Positions 29,491 to 37,826 of a DNA stretch of 64,000 nt are shown here, in pieces. The notes below the pieces were generated by a model, which had not been told where the DNA came from, did no database searches, and saw only the letters and a program-made list of their open reading frames with translations. The DNA lies in the NCBI RefSeq assembly GCF_900093605.1, contig NZ_FLYE01000004.1:36446-100445 (forward strand). Reading direction: 5' to 3'. The first letter of the stretch is position 1. Each line of letters opens with the position of its first letter. Made by a program: the position numbers and the translations under genes. Source of the DNA: Candidatus Terasakiella magnetica. GTDB lineage: Bacteria; Pseudomonadota; Alphaproteobacteria; Rhodospirillales; Terasakiellaceae.

Positions 29491-30774
29491 TCAGGTTAAA
29501 GCCTCATCCAGATCGCGGATAATATCATCGGCAGTTTCTAGACCAATGGAGAGGCGCAAGACATCTGGTCCGGCCCCACAAGCAATTTGCTGTTCTTCGC
29601 TCAGTTGGCGATGTGTGGTGCTGGCGGGATGGATGATCAGGCTGCGGGTATCACCGATATTGGCGAGATGGGAAATCAGATTGACCGTTTCCACCACTTT
29701 TACACCTGCCTCAAAGCCGCCTTTCACTCCAAAGGTAAAGACAGAGCCCGGCCCCTTGGGCATATATTTTTGTGCCAGATCATAATAAGGACTGTCTTTC
29801 AATCCAGCATATGACACCCAACTCACAGCAGGGTGGCCTTGTAAAAAGGCGGCTACCTTATGGGCATTTTCCACATGACGTTCCATGCGCAAATGCAAGG
29901 TTTCCATACCCGTGATGGTGTTGAAAGCATTGGTTGGGCTCATGGCGGGGCCAAAATCGCGCAAACCCACGCAGCGGGTTTTCATGCAATAGCCAAAATC
30001 ACCAAAGGTTTCAGCAAAGCTCAGCCCATGATAGGCCGGATCGGCCTCCACCATGGAAGGGTACTTGCCCAGTTTGGCCCAATCGATCTTACCGGATTCC
30101 ACAATCGCCCCGCCCATCGAAGTCCCATGACCGCCTAAAAACTTGGTGGTGGAATGGGTGATGATGTCTGCACCATGTTCAAACGGGCGAAACAGGATCG
30201 GCGTTGCCATGGTGTTATCCACCACCATGACCATATTATTTTCATGGGCGAGATCAGCCAGCGCCTGCGTATCTAAAATAATGCCGCCCGGGTTTGCCAA
30301 GGGCTCAATAAAAAGCGCTTTATGTTCTGGCTTGATGGCGGCTTTCACCGCTTCAAGGTCTGTGGCATCGACAAAATCAACTTCCCAGCCCAAGCGTTTA
30401 AAGCTCACCCCAAACTGGGTGATGGACCCGCCATATAAGTTTTTTGAGGCAAGAAAACGATCGCCTGGTTCCAACAGGGAAAAGAACGCCAGAAACTGTG
30501 CGGAATGACCCGAGGCACAACATACCCCTGCACGCCCGCCTTCTAAATTTGCAATGCGTTCTTCAAGTACAGAAACCGTCGGGTTTGTCAGGCGCGAATA
30601 GATAAAACCAAATGTTTGCAGGTTAAATAGGTCGGCAGCATGATCTACATCATCAAACACATAAGACGTGGTTTGATAAATGGGTGTATTGCGCGCCCCT
30701 GTGGTCGCATCGGGGCGACTTCCGGCATGGATAGTTCGGGTTTCAAGGCCGTACTCTTTGGGTTTGTCGCTCAT
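29491..30774 (-). CDS. metY: O-acetylhomoserine sulfhydrylase
   Basis: PLP enzyme of the Cys/Met metabolism family, making homocysteine from O-acetylhomoserine and sulfide (direct sulfhydrylation). The 427 residues contain TRTIHAGSRPD, the family length insert of MetY, YSRLTNPT, the PLP-lysine segment HSTTKFLGGHG and the C-terminal RLSIGLE. The length and the LETRTIHAG start distinguish it from MetZ/MetB (about 390 residues). It overlaps the upstream CoA-binding gene by 4 nt (ATGA), so they are translationally coupled. Confidence 0.92.
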   Translation of the reverse strand: MSDKPKEYGLETRTIHAGSRPDATTGARNTPIYQTTSYVFDDVDHAADLFNLQTFGFIYSRLTNPTVSVLEERIANLEGGRAGVCCASGHSAQFLAFFSLLEPGDRFLASKNLYGGSITQFGVSFKRLGWEVDFVDATDLEAVKAAIKPEHKALFIEPLANPGGIILDTQALADLAHENNMVMVVDNTMATPILFRPFEHGADIITHSTTKFLGGHGTSMGGAIVESGKIDWAKLGKYPSMVEADPAYHGLSFAETFGDFGYCMKTRCVGLRDFGPAMSPTNAFNTITGMETLHLRMERHVENAHKVAAFLQGHPAVSWVSYAGLKDSPYYDLAQKYMPKGPGSVFTFGVKGGFEAGVKVVETVNLISHLANIGDTRSLIIHPASTTHRQLSEEQQIACGAGPDVLRLSIGLETADDIIRDLDEALT

Positions 30775-31259
30775 TTCAGCCTCTTTGAAGATATAATACC
30801 CGAATTAATGCCCGACCAACTGAGCTCACCAAACAGGCGGCCATATTCAATCTTGGGGCAACGATCCATCACCACTTTTAAGCCTGCACTCTTGGCCTTG
30901 GCGGCTGCCTCATCATGGCGCACAGAAAGCTGCATCCAGATGACTTTGATGTTTTTTTCATCTTTTAAAGCCATGGCTTCATGCGTAATCACGGCTGCGG
31001 CTTCAGAATTTCTGAAGATATCCACCATGTGATAGTCAAAAGGAATATCGCTCAAAGAACCATAGACCGTCTCACCCAGGATTTCTTGGCCCGCAAGACC
31101 GGGGTTCACAGGCACGATGCGAAACCCTTTGCCCTGAAGATACTTCATAACAAAGTTGCTCGGTCTATTCCATTTGGCAGAGGCCCCGACCATGGCAATG
31201 ACACGCACCTCTTTTAAGATCGATTTCAGCCAGTCATCGCCATAGATCAGTTCACTCAT
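30771..31259 (-). CDS. CoA-binding domain protein (YccU-like)
   Basis: A 162-residue single Rossmann-type CoA-binding domain (VRVIAMVGASAKWNRPSNFVM, FRIVPVNPG, DIPFDYHMVDIFRN, VIWMQLSV, MDRCPKIEYGRL) like E. coli YccU and the N-terminal domain of acyl-CoA synthetases (ADP-forming). Activity is unknown. It sits between an enoyl-CoA hydratase homologue (12 nt upstream) and metY (4 nt overlap), a compact operon linking CoA chemistry with sulfur assimilation. Confidence 0.85.
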   Translation of the reverse strand: MSELIYGDDWLKSILKEVRVIAMVGASAKWNRPSNFVMKYLQGKGFRIVPVNPGLAGQEILGETVYGSLSDIPFDYHMVDIFRNSEAAAVITHEAMALKDEKNIKVIWMQLSVRHDEAAAKAKSAGLKVVMDRCPKIEYGRLFGELSWSGINSGIISSKRLK

Positions 31260-31271
31260 AAAGATTATCCC

Positions 31272-32075
31272 TTATTTGCCTTTCCATTCTGGCATAGGCT
31301 GTTTGGCAATAAAGGCATCCACGCCCGCTTGGGCATCTTCAGTCAACATATTACAGGTCATGGTATCGCCTGCCATATCATAAGCGACCTGCTTGGCAGC
31401 TTCGATCTGTTTATAAAACAACTGCTTGCCAAAGGCGATGGAGACCGCAGGTTTTGAGGCAATTTTCAAAGCCATTTCCATCACGGTTTCATCCAGCTTA
31501 TCCGCTGTGACAACCTTGTTGATCAAGCCATATTGCAATGCAGTTTGCGCATCAATGAAATCACCTGTCACCAGCATTTCAAACGCTTGCTTTGCCGGCA
31601 TATTACGCGTAAGCGCGACCATTGGCGTGGAACAGAACAAGCCCACATTAATGCCCGATGTGGCAAAACGTGCTTCTTCAACTGCAACGGCGAGATCACA
31701 GGTGGCAACCAATTGGCAACCTGCTGCTGTGGCAATACCGTGGATGCGCGCAATAACGGGCTGTGGGATAGAGGTGATTTTCTGCATCACTTGGGAGCAT
31801 TTCCCAAACAGAGCCTGCATAGCCAAACGACTGGTATCAGCGCGCATTTCTTTGAGGTCGTGACCGGCGCAAAATGCCTTGCCTTCACCAGCCATCACCA
31901 CACAACGAACGGATTTATCATCGCCAATGCGGGTAAATTCTTCCAACAAGGCGTCCAAAACGGCCATAGACAAAGCATTGAATTTTTTCGGGCGGTTTAG
32001 CATCACGGTCGCCACACCATCTTTATCCGTGCGGGTGATAAGTTGTTCGTTTTGTGTTTCAGCCACTGCGCTCAT
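31272..32075 (-). CDS. Enoyl-CoA hydratase/isomerase family protein (ECHDC3-like)
   Basis: A 267-residue crotonase-fold protein (VATVMLNRPKKFNALSMAV, GEGKAFCAGHDLKEM, IHGIATAAGCQLVATCDLAV, INVGLFCSTPMVAL). The two catalytic glutamates of classical enoyl-CoA hydratase are not at their usual places: the first lies in an A-A-G-C-Q-L context and the second is replaced in G-L-F-C-S-T-P. It therefore resembles the ECHDC3 branch, whose reaction is unresolved. First gene of the operon with the CoA-binding protein and metY. A perfect 20-bp palindrome lies 59 bp upstream. Confidence 0.85.
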   Translation of the reverse strand: MSAVAETQNEQLITRTDKDGVATVMLNRPKKFNALSMAVLDALLEEFTRIGDDKSVRCVVMAGEGKAFCAGHDLKEMRADTSRLAMQALFGKCSQVMQKITSIPQPVIARIHGIATAAGCQLVATCDLAVAVEEARFATSGINVGLFCSTPMVALTRNMPAKQAFEMLVTGDFIDAQTALQYGLINKVVTADKLDETVMEMALKIASKPAVSIAFGKQLFYKQIEAAKQVAYDMAGDTMTCNMLTEDAQAGVDAFIAKQPMPEWKGK

Positions 32076-32133
32076 GTTAGTTTACTCCCTGAATAATGTT
32101 GTTCTATAAATTAGCACTCACAATATATGAAAT

Positions 32134-32153
32134 TGACGTTTACGTAAACGTCA
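32134..32153. promoter_or_regulatory. Perfect 20-bp palindrome in a divergent promoter region
   Basis: TGACGTTTACGTAAACGTCA is completely self-complementary. It lies between the divergent crotonase operon and the thioesterase gene. It resembles operators of MerR-family LiuR regulators of branched-chain amino-acid and fatty-acid catabolism, which fits acyl-CoA genes on both sides. The regulator assignment is inference, since no regulator gene is adjacent. Confidence 0.65.
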
Positions 32154-32198
32154 TATACGCTCTTTATCACATTATACAAAATAAAAGGTCTGACAGGT

Positions 32199-32618
32199 AT
32201 GGCAAAAATTACACAAGAAGATTTCGATCATATTATTGAAACCGAATTGCCATGGGCCCAAGAGATCGGCATGAAAACCGACAAAGTGGGCGATGGTGAA
32301 GCCATTTTGCGCCTGCCTTTTAATGACAATATGTTGCGCCCGGGCGGCACCGTTTCTGGCCCCACCATGATGGCACTCGCCGATGCCTGCATGTATGCGG
32401 TGATCCTATCTGCCATTGGTAAGGTCAAGCTCGCGGTTACGACCAGTTTTAACATCAACTTTATGCATCGCCCGGCACCTGGTGATTTAATGGCAGAGGG
32501 ACGCATCTTAAAACTCGGCAAACGCCTTGCCGTCATGGAAGTGACCTTACATAGCGATGGTCATGATGAACCTGTCGCCCATGCCACAGGGACTTATTCC
32601 ATCCCACCGCGATCCTAA
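32199..32618 (+). CDS. PaaI-family hotdog thioesterase
   Basis: A 139-residue hotdog-fold acyl-CoA thioesterase. The helix that lines the active site reads GGTVSGPTMMALADACMYAV, close to the HGG/GG-catalytic region of PaaI-type enzymes. The strand NINFMHRPAPGD is also typical. Substrate unknown. It is divergently transcribed from the crotonase operon across the palindrome at 32134 and probably shares its control. Confidence 0.85.
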   Translation: MAKITQEDFDHIIETELPWAQEIGMKTDKVGDGEAILRLPFNDNMLRPGGTVSGPTMMALADACMYAVILSAIGKVKLAVTTSFNINFMHRPAPGDLMAEGRILKLGKRLAVMEVTLHSDGHDEPVAHATGTYSIPPRS

Positions 32619-32757
32619 GAGCTTGTCTCATAAACGTGAAAATCGAGAAAATTAATTTAGCAATGCTCTAGCATCCTGAATGGCTATAGATTATTGTCCC
32701 AAACCATCAATGGTTTCGGATTAACTTGCTTGCCCTTAAAAAAAGGATTCTTAAACA

Positions 32758-33129
32758 ATGGAACTAAACGGTAAAATCGTCGAATTACTCCCAGAAAAAT
32801 CAGGGCAGTCTGCTAAAGGTACATGGCGCAAGCAAGAGTATATTCTTGAAACTGAAGGCCAATATCCTAAGAAGATTTGTTTCATGGTCTGGGGCGATAA
32901 AATTGATGATTTTGCCCTTAAGCAAGGCGATCAGGTTGCGGTCTCAATTGATATTGAAAGCCGTGAATATAATGGACGTTGGTATACAGATATCAAAGCA
33001 TGGCAGGTAAAAAGAGGCGAGCAACAGGATAATTACCAGTCAGCCCCTGCCTCTAACTCTGGTCCTGTAGATTTTAGCACAGACCAATCTTATAATTCAT
33101 CCCCTCTAGATGATGAAATCCCGTTCTAA
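32758..33129 (+). CDS. DUF3127 OB-fold protein with an SSB-like C-terminal tip
   Basis: A 123-residue protein. Residues 1-85 (ELNGKIVELLPEKSG, KQEYILETEGQYPKKICF, SIDIESREYNGRWYTDIKAW) match DUF3127, a small OB-fold family known mainly from Bacteroidetes. A polar linker (about 88-115) leads to the terminal DDEIPF, identical to the last six residues of this organism's SSB. The architecture is that of a minimal SSB-like protein able to recruit SSB-interacting partners (inference). AAAAGGA precedes the ATG. It is monocistronic; horizontal origin is plausible. Confidence 0.72.
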   Translation: MELNGKIVELLPEKSGQSAKGTWRKQEYILETEGQYPKKICFMVWGDKIDDFALKQGDQVAVSIDIESREYNGRWYTDIKAWQVKRGEQQDNYQSAPASNSGPVDFSTDQSYNSSPLDDEIPF

Positions 33130-33218
33130 GGGCCTGCACCGCGCGCTCTTTTCTTAAGGCTTCGACATTGAAGAATAAGTTTGCTATACTCACCCTTCCA
33201 TTTTGAAAGGTTAAGCTC

Positions 33219-33419
33219 ATGAGTATTCCCGGAATAGGTGCCTATGGCGTTGGTATGATGCAAAATCTACAGCAACAAACGGCCTCGGCTGCACAAGTCA
33301 AAATGGCTGTGGAAACCAACACGCAAGTAGCCGAAATGATGAGTGGTCAAGCCACTGAACAAGCAAAAGTCGCCGCCACACAAGCGACCTCTGCCCATAA
33401 AATCGACATTCTGGCTTAA
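33219..33419 (+). CDS. Small Ala/Gln-rich hypothetical protein
   Basis: A 66-residue protein, MSIPGIGAYGVGMMQNLQQ, then a low-complexity helical stretch rich in Ala, Gln and Thr (SAAQVKMAVETNTQVAEMM). It resembles in composition the small YjfB-type putative motility proteins, but this is not a firm assignment. AAAGG lies 8 nt upstream of the ATG and a TATACT hexamer further up suggests its own promoter. It is convergent with upp and ends 2 nt from it. Confidence 0.55.
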   Translation: MSIPGIGAYGVGMMQNLQQQTASAAQVKMAVETNTQVAEMMSGQATEQAKVAATQATSAHKIDILA

Positions 33420-33421
33420 AA

Positions 33422-34075
33422 CTATTTAGTACCGAATAAACGGTCCCCCGCATCGCCCAGACCCGGCACGATATAGGCTTTCTCATTTAGGTGAGAATCA
33501 AGGGAGGCCACATAGACCTTCACATCAGGATGAGTTTCTCCAAAGAGCTTCATGCCCTCTGGTGCGCCAACCAGCACGAGCATACGGATATCTTCATCCT
33601 TCACCCCTGCTTTATTCAGCACATCACAGGCATAGGCCGCCGAATGCCCCGTTGCCAACATAGGGTCACACACAATAAAGGTGCGCCCCTCGACCTCTGG
33701 CAATTTTACCAAATATTCCACAGGCTTCTTGGTTTCTTCATCCCGATAAAGCCCCACATGGCCCACACGGGCAGAAGGCATCAATTCCAACAAGCCATCG
33801 CTCATGCCTTGGCCTGCGCGCAAAATCGGCACAACTGCAATTTTGCGCCCTTCTAAAACAGGGGCATCTACAATGGTGGTAATCGGCGTTTCAATCTCTT
33901 TAGAGGTTAAAGGCAGATCATGGGTAATTTCATACCCCATCAGTAAAGAGATTTCATTTAACAGCGCACGAAAGCTCTTGGTCGAGGTTTCCTTATTTCG
34001 CATATGACTTAACTTATGCTGGATAAGCGGGTGGTCAACCACATAAAGATTACGAAAATCAGGATGTTTGAACAT
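33422..34075 (-). CDS. upp: Uracil phosphoribosyltransferase
   Basis: Pyrimidine salvage: uracil plus PRPP to UMP. The 217-residue protein has the N-terminal [13 protein letters not shown], the PRILRAG-like motif [14 protein letters not shown], the PRPP loop [11 protein letters not shown] and the uracil-binding tail [15 protein letters not shown]. All are intact. Start at 34075, followed upstream by a 107-bp gap to the divergent AEC transporter gene. Confidence 0.95.
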   Translation of the reverse strand: MFKHPDFRNLYVVDHPLIQHKLSHMRNKETSTKSFRALLNEISLLMGYEITHDLPLTSKEIETPITTIVDAPVLEGRKIAVVPILRAGQGMSDGLLELMPSARVGHVGLYRDEETKKPVEYLVKLPEVEGRTFIVCDPMLATGHSAAYACDVLNKAGVKDEDIRMLVLVGAPEGMKLFGETHPDVKVYVASLDSHLNEKAYIVPGLGDAGDRLFGTK

Positions 34076-34182
34076 GATAAACCCCGCCTAATTGGTCAAA
34101 TACCTATTGCAGTCATATCATTCTTTTGTCTTTAAATACATTTATTGATGCCCAGACCCGGTAAAAAAGGCTATCAAAAGAC

Positions 34183-35118
34183 ATGTCAGATATAGGTACA
34201 ATCATTTTACCGGTTTTTGCCCTGATCGCCTTGGGCTACCTTATGGTTAAACGCGGCCTTTTTAGCCAAAGCGGTGTGGATGATCTCACCCGTTTTATCT
34301 TCTATCTCGCCGTCCCGGCCCTTTTATTTCGCACCTCCGCCAGTGGGGTGATGACGCAAAAACTTGAGCTTTCCATCCTAGCCGCTTTTTTCGGTATGGG
34401 TGTTTTCATCCTGTTTGGCTGTTATTTCCTCATGCGCAAGATCGGTCATGAGCGCAGCGTTGTGGTGGGGATCAGTGCGTGTTTTTCAAACCTTGCCCTA
34501 ATCGCCCTACCCATTGTGCAAACCGCCTATCCCCCAGAAGCGCTTGTGCCCTTGATGACCCTCATCACCTTTAATGCCATGGTACTTTTTACCCTGCCCT
34601 GCATTATGATTGAGACTGGGCGCAACCCCAATGCCAGTATTCTCGCCATCTTCACAGGCGCAATCAAAACCGTGCTGAGCAACCCTTTGGTCATTGCACT
34701 GGTTTCTGGCTGGATCTTTTCTGAAACCGGCAGCGAGCTCCCCCAAGTGATTGATCGCATCACTGAGCTTTTAAGCAAAGCAGCTGCGCCTTGTGCCCTA
34801 TTTGCCGTAGGTGGTGGCATGGCGCGCTATTCCTTACGTCTTGAAGAAACCAAGGCCCCAGTTCTTTTGGTTACCTTTGCAAAGCTTATCCTCATGCCCG
34901 CGGGGGTCTGGCTGATCTGCACCTATATAGTGGGAACCTCCCCTTTATGGACCATGATTGCCACCTTGGGTGCGGCCATGCCCACAGGCGCCAACCCGTT
35001 TGTTTTTGCCACGCGTTATGGTGTGGGGGATCGAATCGCAGGCAATGCCATCTTATTAAGTACAGCTTTATCACTGATTACGCTCAGTGCCTTCTTGCTG
35101 ATCTTCCCCTCGCCTTGA
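34183..35118 (+). CDS. AEC-family (auxin efflux carrier-like) transporter
   Basis: A 311-residue inner-membrane protein with about ten hydrophobic segments in the inverted 5+5 arrangement of the AEC/bile-acid transporter fold (IILPVFALIALGYLMVKRGLF, FYLAVPALLFR, ACFSNLALIALPIV, GAAMPTGANPFVFA). AEC proteins in bacteria export or import small organic acids such as malate or malonate. The substrate is unknown. Monocistronic. Confidence 0.85.
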   Translation: MSDIGTIILPVFALIALGYLMVKRGLFSQSGVDDLTRFIFYLAVPALLFRTSASGVMTQKLELSILAAFFGMGVFILFGCYFLMRKIGHERSVVVGISACFSNLALIALPIVQTAYPPEALVPLMTLITFNAMVLFTLPCIMIETGRNPNASILAIFTGAIKTVLSNPLVIALVSGWIFSETGSELPQVIDRITELLSKAAAPCALFAVGGGMARYSLRLEETKAPVLLVTFAKLILMPAGVWLICTYIVGTSPLWTMIATLGAAMPTGANPFVFATRYGVGDRIAGNAILLSTALSLITLSAFLLIFPSP

Positions 35119-35263
35119 CACTCTGAGCCGAACTAAAGTTAGCTAACACCTTGTTTTTATTAATTTTCAACGCCCGCCCAAAGCACTTTATTTTCTGCGG
35201 GATACAGAAAAGGTATTATAATACCGCATTTTTAATATGCTGATTTTAAACGTTTTTTAGGTG

Positions 35264-35291
35264 TTGACTTACACTCAGAAATAAACATAAT
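35264..35291 (+). promoter_or_regulatory. Probable housekeeping promoter of rplM-rpsI
   Basis: TTGACT (35264-35269) and CATAAT (35286-35291) are separated by 16 bp. The predicted transcript starts about 70 nt before the rplM ATG. Confidence 0.55.
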
Positions 35292-35365
35292 GCGGCTTCC
35301 TTTTGAAAGGGTGATTCTATTGCCTTTTTGAAAACCGTATTTAATCCGTATGCAAGTGGACTGAC

Positions 35366-35830
35366 ATGAAAACTTACACTGCAAAGCCGAGCGAAATTGA
35401 ACGCAAATGGTTCGTGATCGACGCTGAAGAGGTTGTTCTGGGTCGTTTGGCGGCAATCGTCTCGCAATATCTGCGCGGCAAGCACAAGCCGACTTACACG
35501 CCAAACATCGACACTGGTGACAACATCGTTATCATCAATGCTGATAAAGTAAAACTGACAGGCAAAAAACGCTCTGACAAAATTTACTACTGGCACACTG
35601 GCCACCCGGGCGGTATCAAGCAACGTACAGCAGAACAAATTCTGGATGGTGACCACCCAGAACGCGTGATCGAAAAAGCTGTTCAGCGCATGATCACACG
35701 CAGCCCATTAGGTCGCGAGCAAATGAGAAAGCTGCACGTTTATGCTGGTACTGAACACCCGCATGAAGCACAAAAGCCGGAAGTACTCGACGTTGCTTCC
35801 ATGAATGATAAAAACAAACGGAGCGCATAA
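35366..35830 (+). CDS. rplM: 50S ribosomal protein L13
   Basis: A 154-residue L13, first gene of the conserved rplM-rpsI operon. It is recognised by [67 protein letters not shown] and [19 protein letters not shown]. It binds 23S rRNA early in assembly. The stop is 2 nt before the rpsI ATG. Confidence 0.97.
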   Translation: MKTYTAKPSEIERKWFVIDAEEVVLGRLAAIVSQYLRGKHKPTYTPNIDTGDNIVIINADKVKLTGKKRSDKIYYWHTGHPGGIKQRTAEQILDGDHPERVIEKAVQRMITRSPLGREQMRKLHVYAGTEHPHEAQKPEVLDVASMNDKNKRSA

Positions 35831-35832
35831 TC

Positions 35833-36327
35833 ATGGCTGAAGAAAAGAAGACTTTGGAAGACCTCGCAGAAGTGACTGCGACTGGTTCTGAAGCTCCGGC
35901 AGCTGAAGCTGCTGCTCCTGTTGAGCCTAAAATCGACGCTCAAGGCCGTGCATACGGTACAGGCCGTCGTAAAAACGCCATCGCACGTGTATGGGTTAAG
36001 CCAGGTTCTGGTAAAATCTCTGTAAACGGTCGCGATGTTGCTGAATACTTCGCACGTCCAGTTCTTCAAATGATCCTGAACCAGGTCTTTGAAGTAACAG
36101 AACGTGAAGGTCAGTTTGACGTTGTTGCAACAGTTACTGGTGGCGGCCTTTCTGGTCAAGCCGGTGCGGTTCGCCACGGCCTCTCTCGTGCCTTGAACAA
36201 CTTCGAGCCAACTTTGCGCCCTGCGCTTAAAGCTGCTGGCTTCCTTACTCGTGACTCTCGCGTTGTTGAACGTAAGAAATACGGTAAAGCAAAAGCTCGT
36301 CGTTCTTTCCAGTTCTCCAAGCGTTAA
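35833..36327 (+). CDS. rpsI: 30S ribosomal protein S9
   Basis: A 164-residue S9. The conserved part (about 37-164) contains [53 protein letters not shown] and the C-terminal tail ending QFSKR that reaches the P-site tRNA. The first 36 residues are an alanine/glutamate-rich acidic extension ([20 protein letters not shown]), longer than in E. coli but usual in alphaproteobacteria. Last gene of the operon. Confidence 0.96.
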   Translation: MAEEKKTLEDLAEVTATGSEAPAAEAAAPVEPKIDAQGRAYGTGRRKNAIARVWVKPGSGKISVNGRDVAEYFARPVLQMILNQVFEVTEREGQFDVVATVTGGGLSGQAGAVRHGLSRALNNFEPTLRPALKAAGFLTRDSRVVERKKYGKAKARRSFQFSKR

Positions 36328-36369
36328 TCTTTATACGATTACTGCTTGTCCGAACATACGGATACAAAG

Positions 36370-36402
36370 AAGCCGCTTCTTTTGGGAGGCGGCTTTTTTT
36401 GT
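36370..36402 (+). terminator. Terminator of rplM-rpsI
   Basis: AAGCCGC and GGCGGCTT form a stem followed by a run of T, 43 nt after the rpsI stop. Confidence 0.88.
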
Positions 36403-36421
36403 CTTTGCTCTTTCTCTTTAC

Positions 36422-36604
36422 TTAAAACAGACAGCTCTTGGCATATTCAGTAGCCTCATTTGCTGTCCAGTCGCCTTTTGGCTTTTCTTTAAGCATCTGA
36501 CACCAATCTTTAGAACCGACTTCCGGTGAACAAGCTGAAAGAAAGACCATGCTAGAAGCTAAAAAAAGGCCAAGGAATAGGTATTTTTCAAGTTTTTTCA
36601 TCAT
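36422..36604 (-). CDS. DUF3012-family small lipoprotein
   Basis: A 60-residue lipoprotein. Signal peptide with lipobox FLSAC, then the whole DUF3012 domain: SPEVGSKDWCQMLKEKPKGD followed by WTANEATEYAKSCLF with two conserved cysteines. Function unknown. It is followed upstream (36626) by another small exported protein in the same direction. Confidence 0.85.
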   Translation of the reverse strand: MMKKLEKYLFLGLFLASSMVFLSACSPEVGSKDWCQMLKEKPKGDWTANEATEYAKSCLF

Positions 36605-36625
36605 ATAGCTGCTTAAAAGGAATTA

Positions 36626-36910
36626 TTATTTCCCTTTACCCTTATTCATTTTCTTCATTTCTTTTCGCGCTTCACGCTCTTTTTCTCTTTGCTCTTTGCG
36701 GGCTTCTCTTTCTTCTTTTTGATATTCGCGCTCTTCTTCTTCGCGATCCTTGCGCGCTTCGCGTTCAGCTTCCTCGCTCATTTTGCGCATTTCTTTACCC
36801 TTGCCCTTACCTTTGCCATGACCATCTGCCATAACATGTGTAGACACAACAGATAACGCAGCAGCGCCAAATAGGGATTTCACGAATAGGCGACGATTCA
36901 TTTTTTTCAT
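36626..36910 (-). CDS. Exported highly charged Lys/Glu/Arg-rich protein
   Basis: A 94-residue protein. The N-terminus has a twin-arginine-like signal (NRRLFVKSLFGAAALSVVS) ending near MADG. The remainder is almost entirely charged repeats (REARKDREEEEREYQKEERE and similar) between two GKGKGK stretches, predicted as a single long helix. No family is recognised. It might bind metal or polyanions, but nothing in the sequence decides that. Upstream of the DUF3012 gene in the same direction, with 21 nt between them. Confidence 0.6.
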   Translation of the reverse strand: MKKMNRRLFVKSLFGAAALSVVSTHVMADGHGKGKGKGKEMRKMSEEAEREARKDREEEEREYQKEEREARKEQREKEREARKEMKKMNKGKGK

Positions 36911-36953
36911 TTCAGGGACCTTTCCAACAATCTATACAAATGAGTATTACATA

Positions 36954-37286
36954 ATGACAGCTATGAAAATAGACCCAAAAATCAAAACCAGAAACGCCCT
37001 GATGGAAAAACTGTATGAAGTGATTTCATCTCGCCTGAGCACAATTTCTGATTATGAAACAGCCTGTCACAGCCTCACCACCCTATTGCCCAAACATGCA
37101 CAAATCACATCTGATGAACAAGCAACTGAAATCACCATCCACATAGGTGATGCTATTTTGTGCCAAATCCAGCTCTATCCAAGTGAAGAGAACAGCTATT
37201 ATCTATGCCTCACTCCTCCTGAAACAGATGAGCAGCTAAAAGAACAGATCGCTGCCACCACACATCTCATTTCTACCCTTGAATAA
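36954..37286 (+). CDS. Hypothetical protein, 110 residues
   Basis: Begins MTAMKIDPKIKTRNALMEKL. It has a helical N-terminal half and a mixed second half (ATEITIHIGDAILCQIQLYP, then YYLCLTPPETDEQLKEQI). No signal peptide, no membrane segment, no recognised family. It is divergent from the charged exported protein and 54 nt upstream of a GNAT gene in the same direction. Codon use is like its neighbours. Confidence 0.5.
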   Translation: MTAMKIDPKIKTRNALMEKLYEVISSRLSTISDYETACHSLTTLLPKHAQITSDEQATEITIHIGDAILCQIQLYPSEENSYYLCLTPPETDEQLKEQIAATTHLISTLE

Positions 37287-37340
37287 AAACCTCAAACCCT
37301 TTCATAGCCATTAGTAGCTAGCATATGAAAGGACCATCAA

Positions 37341-37826
37341 ATGCGTATTGAACAGGCAACAAATTCTGATCGTGATGAGCTCATCAAACTTCACTATTTT
37401 TATGGGGAGACTTTTCCCTTTGTGCCCAAGAGTAGAAAACAAGGCGAAATACAATGGATGGATTATTATTTAGATAATCAGGGCGAATTCCTCGCCATCT
37501 TTGTCGCAAGAGACAGCACAGAAATAAAAGGCAATATCTGGATTGGTCGCCAACGAGAACCAGAATGGAGCCACAAGGCAGGTTTTGGCATTGTTGTAAG
37601 CCCGGACATGCATCAACAAGGCATTGGATCACGCTTACTTGAACAAGCTGAAAGCTGGGCGCAAGATCAAAACTGTCATTCAATATCAGTAGATGTTGTC
37701 AGTATTCATCAACAAGCACTTAGCTTCTTTAAGAAGCACGGCTATGACATTGAAGCGACCAGAAAAGAAAGCTATTTACAAGAGACCACATTCTTTGATG
37801 AACATATCATGACAAAATTTTTATGA
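37341..37826 (+). CDS. GNAT-family N-acetyltransferase
   Basis: A 161-residue GNAT domain. The acetyl-CoA-binding motif A reads GIVVSPDMHQQGIGSRLLEQ (Q-x-x-G-I-G), with motif B around FFKKHGYDIEATRKESY. The substrate is unknown. AAAGGACC provides a ribosome-binding site for the ATG at 37341. It ends directly adjacent to the stop of the convergent binding-protein gene, with no intergenic base. Confidence 0.85.
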   Translation: MRIEQATNSDRDELIKLHYFYGETFPFVPKSRKQGEIQWMDYYLDNQGEFLAIFVARDSTEIKGNIWIGRQREPEWSHKAGFGIVVSPDMHQQGIGSRLLEQAESWAQDQNCHSISVDVVSIHQQALSFFKKHGYDIEATRKESYLQETTFFDEHIMTKFL

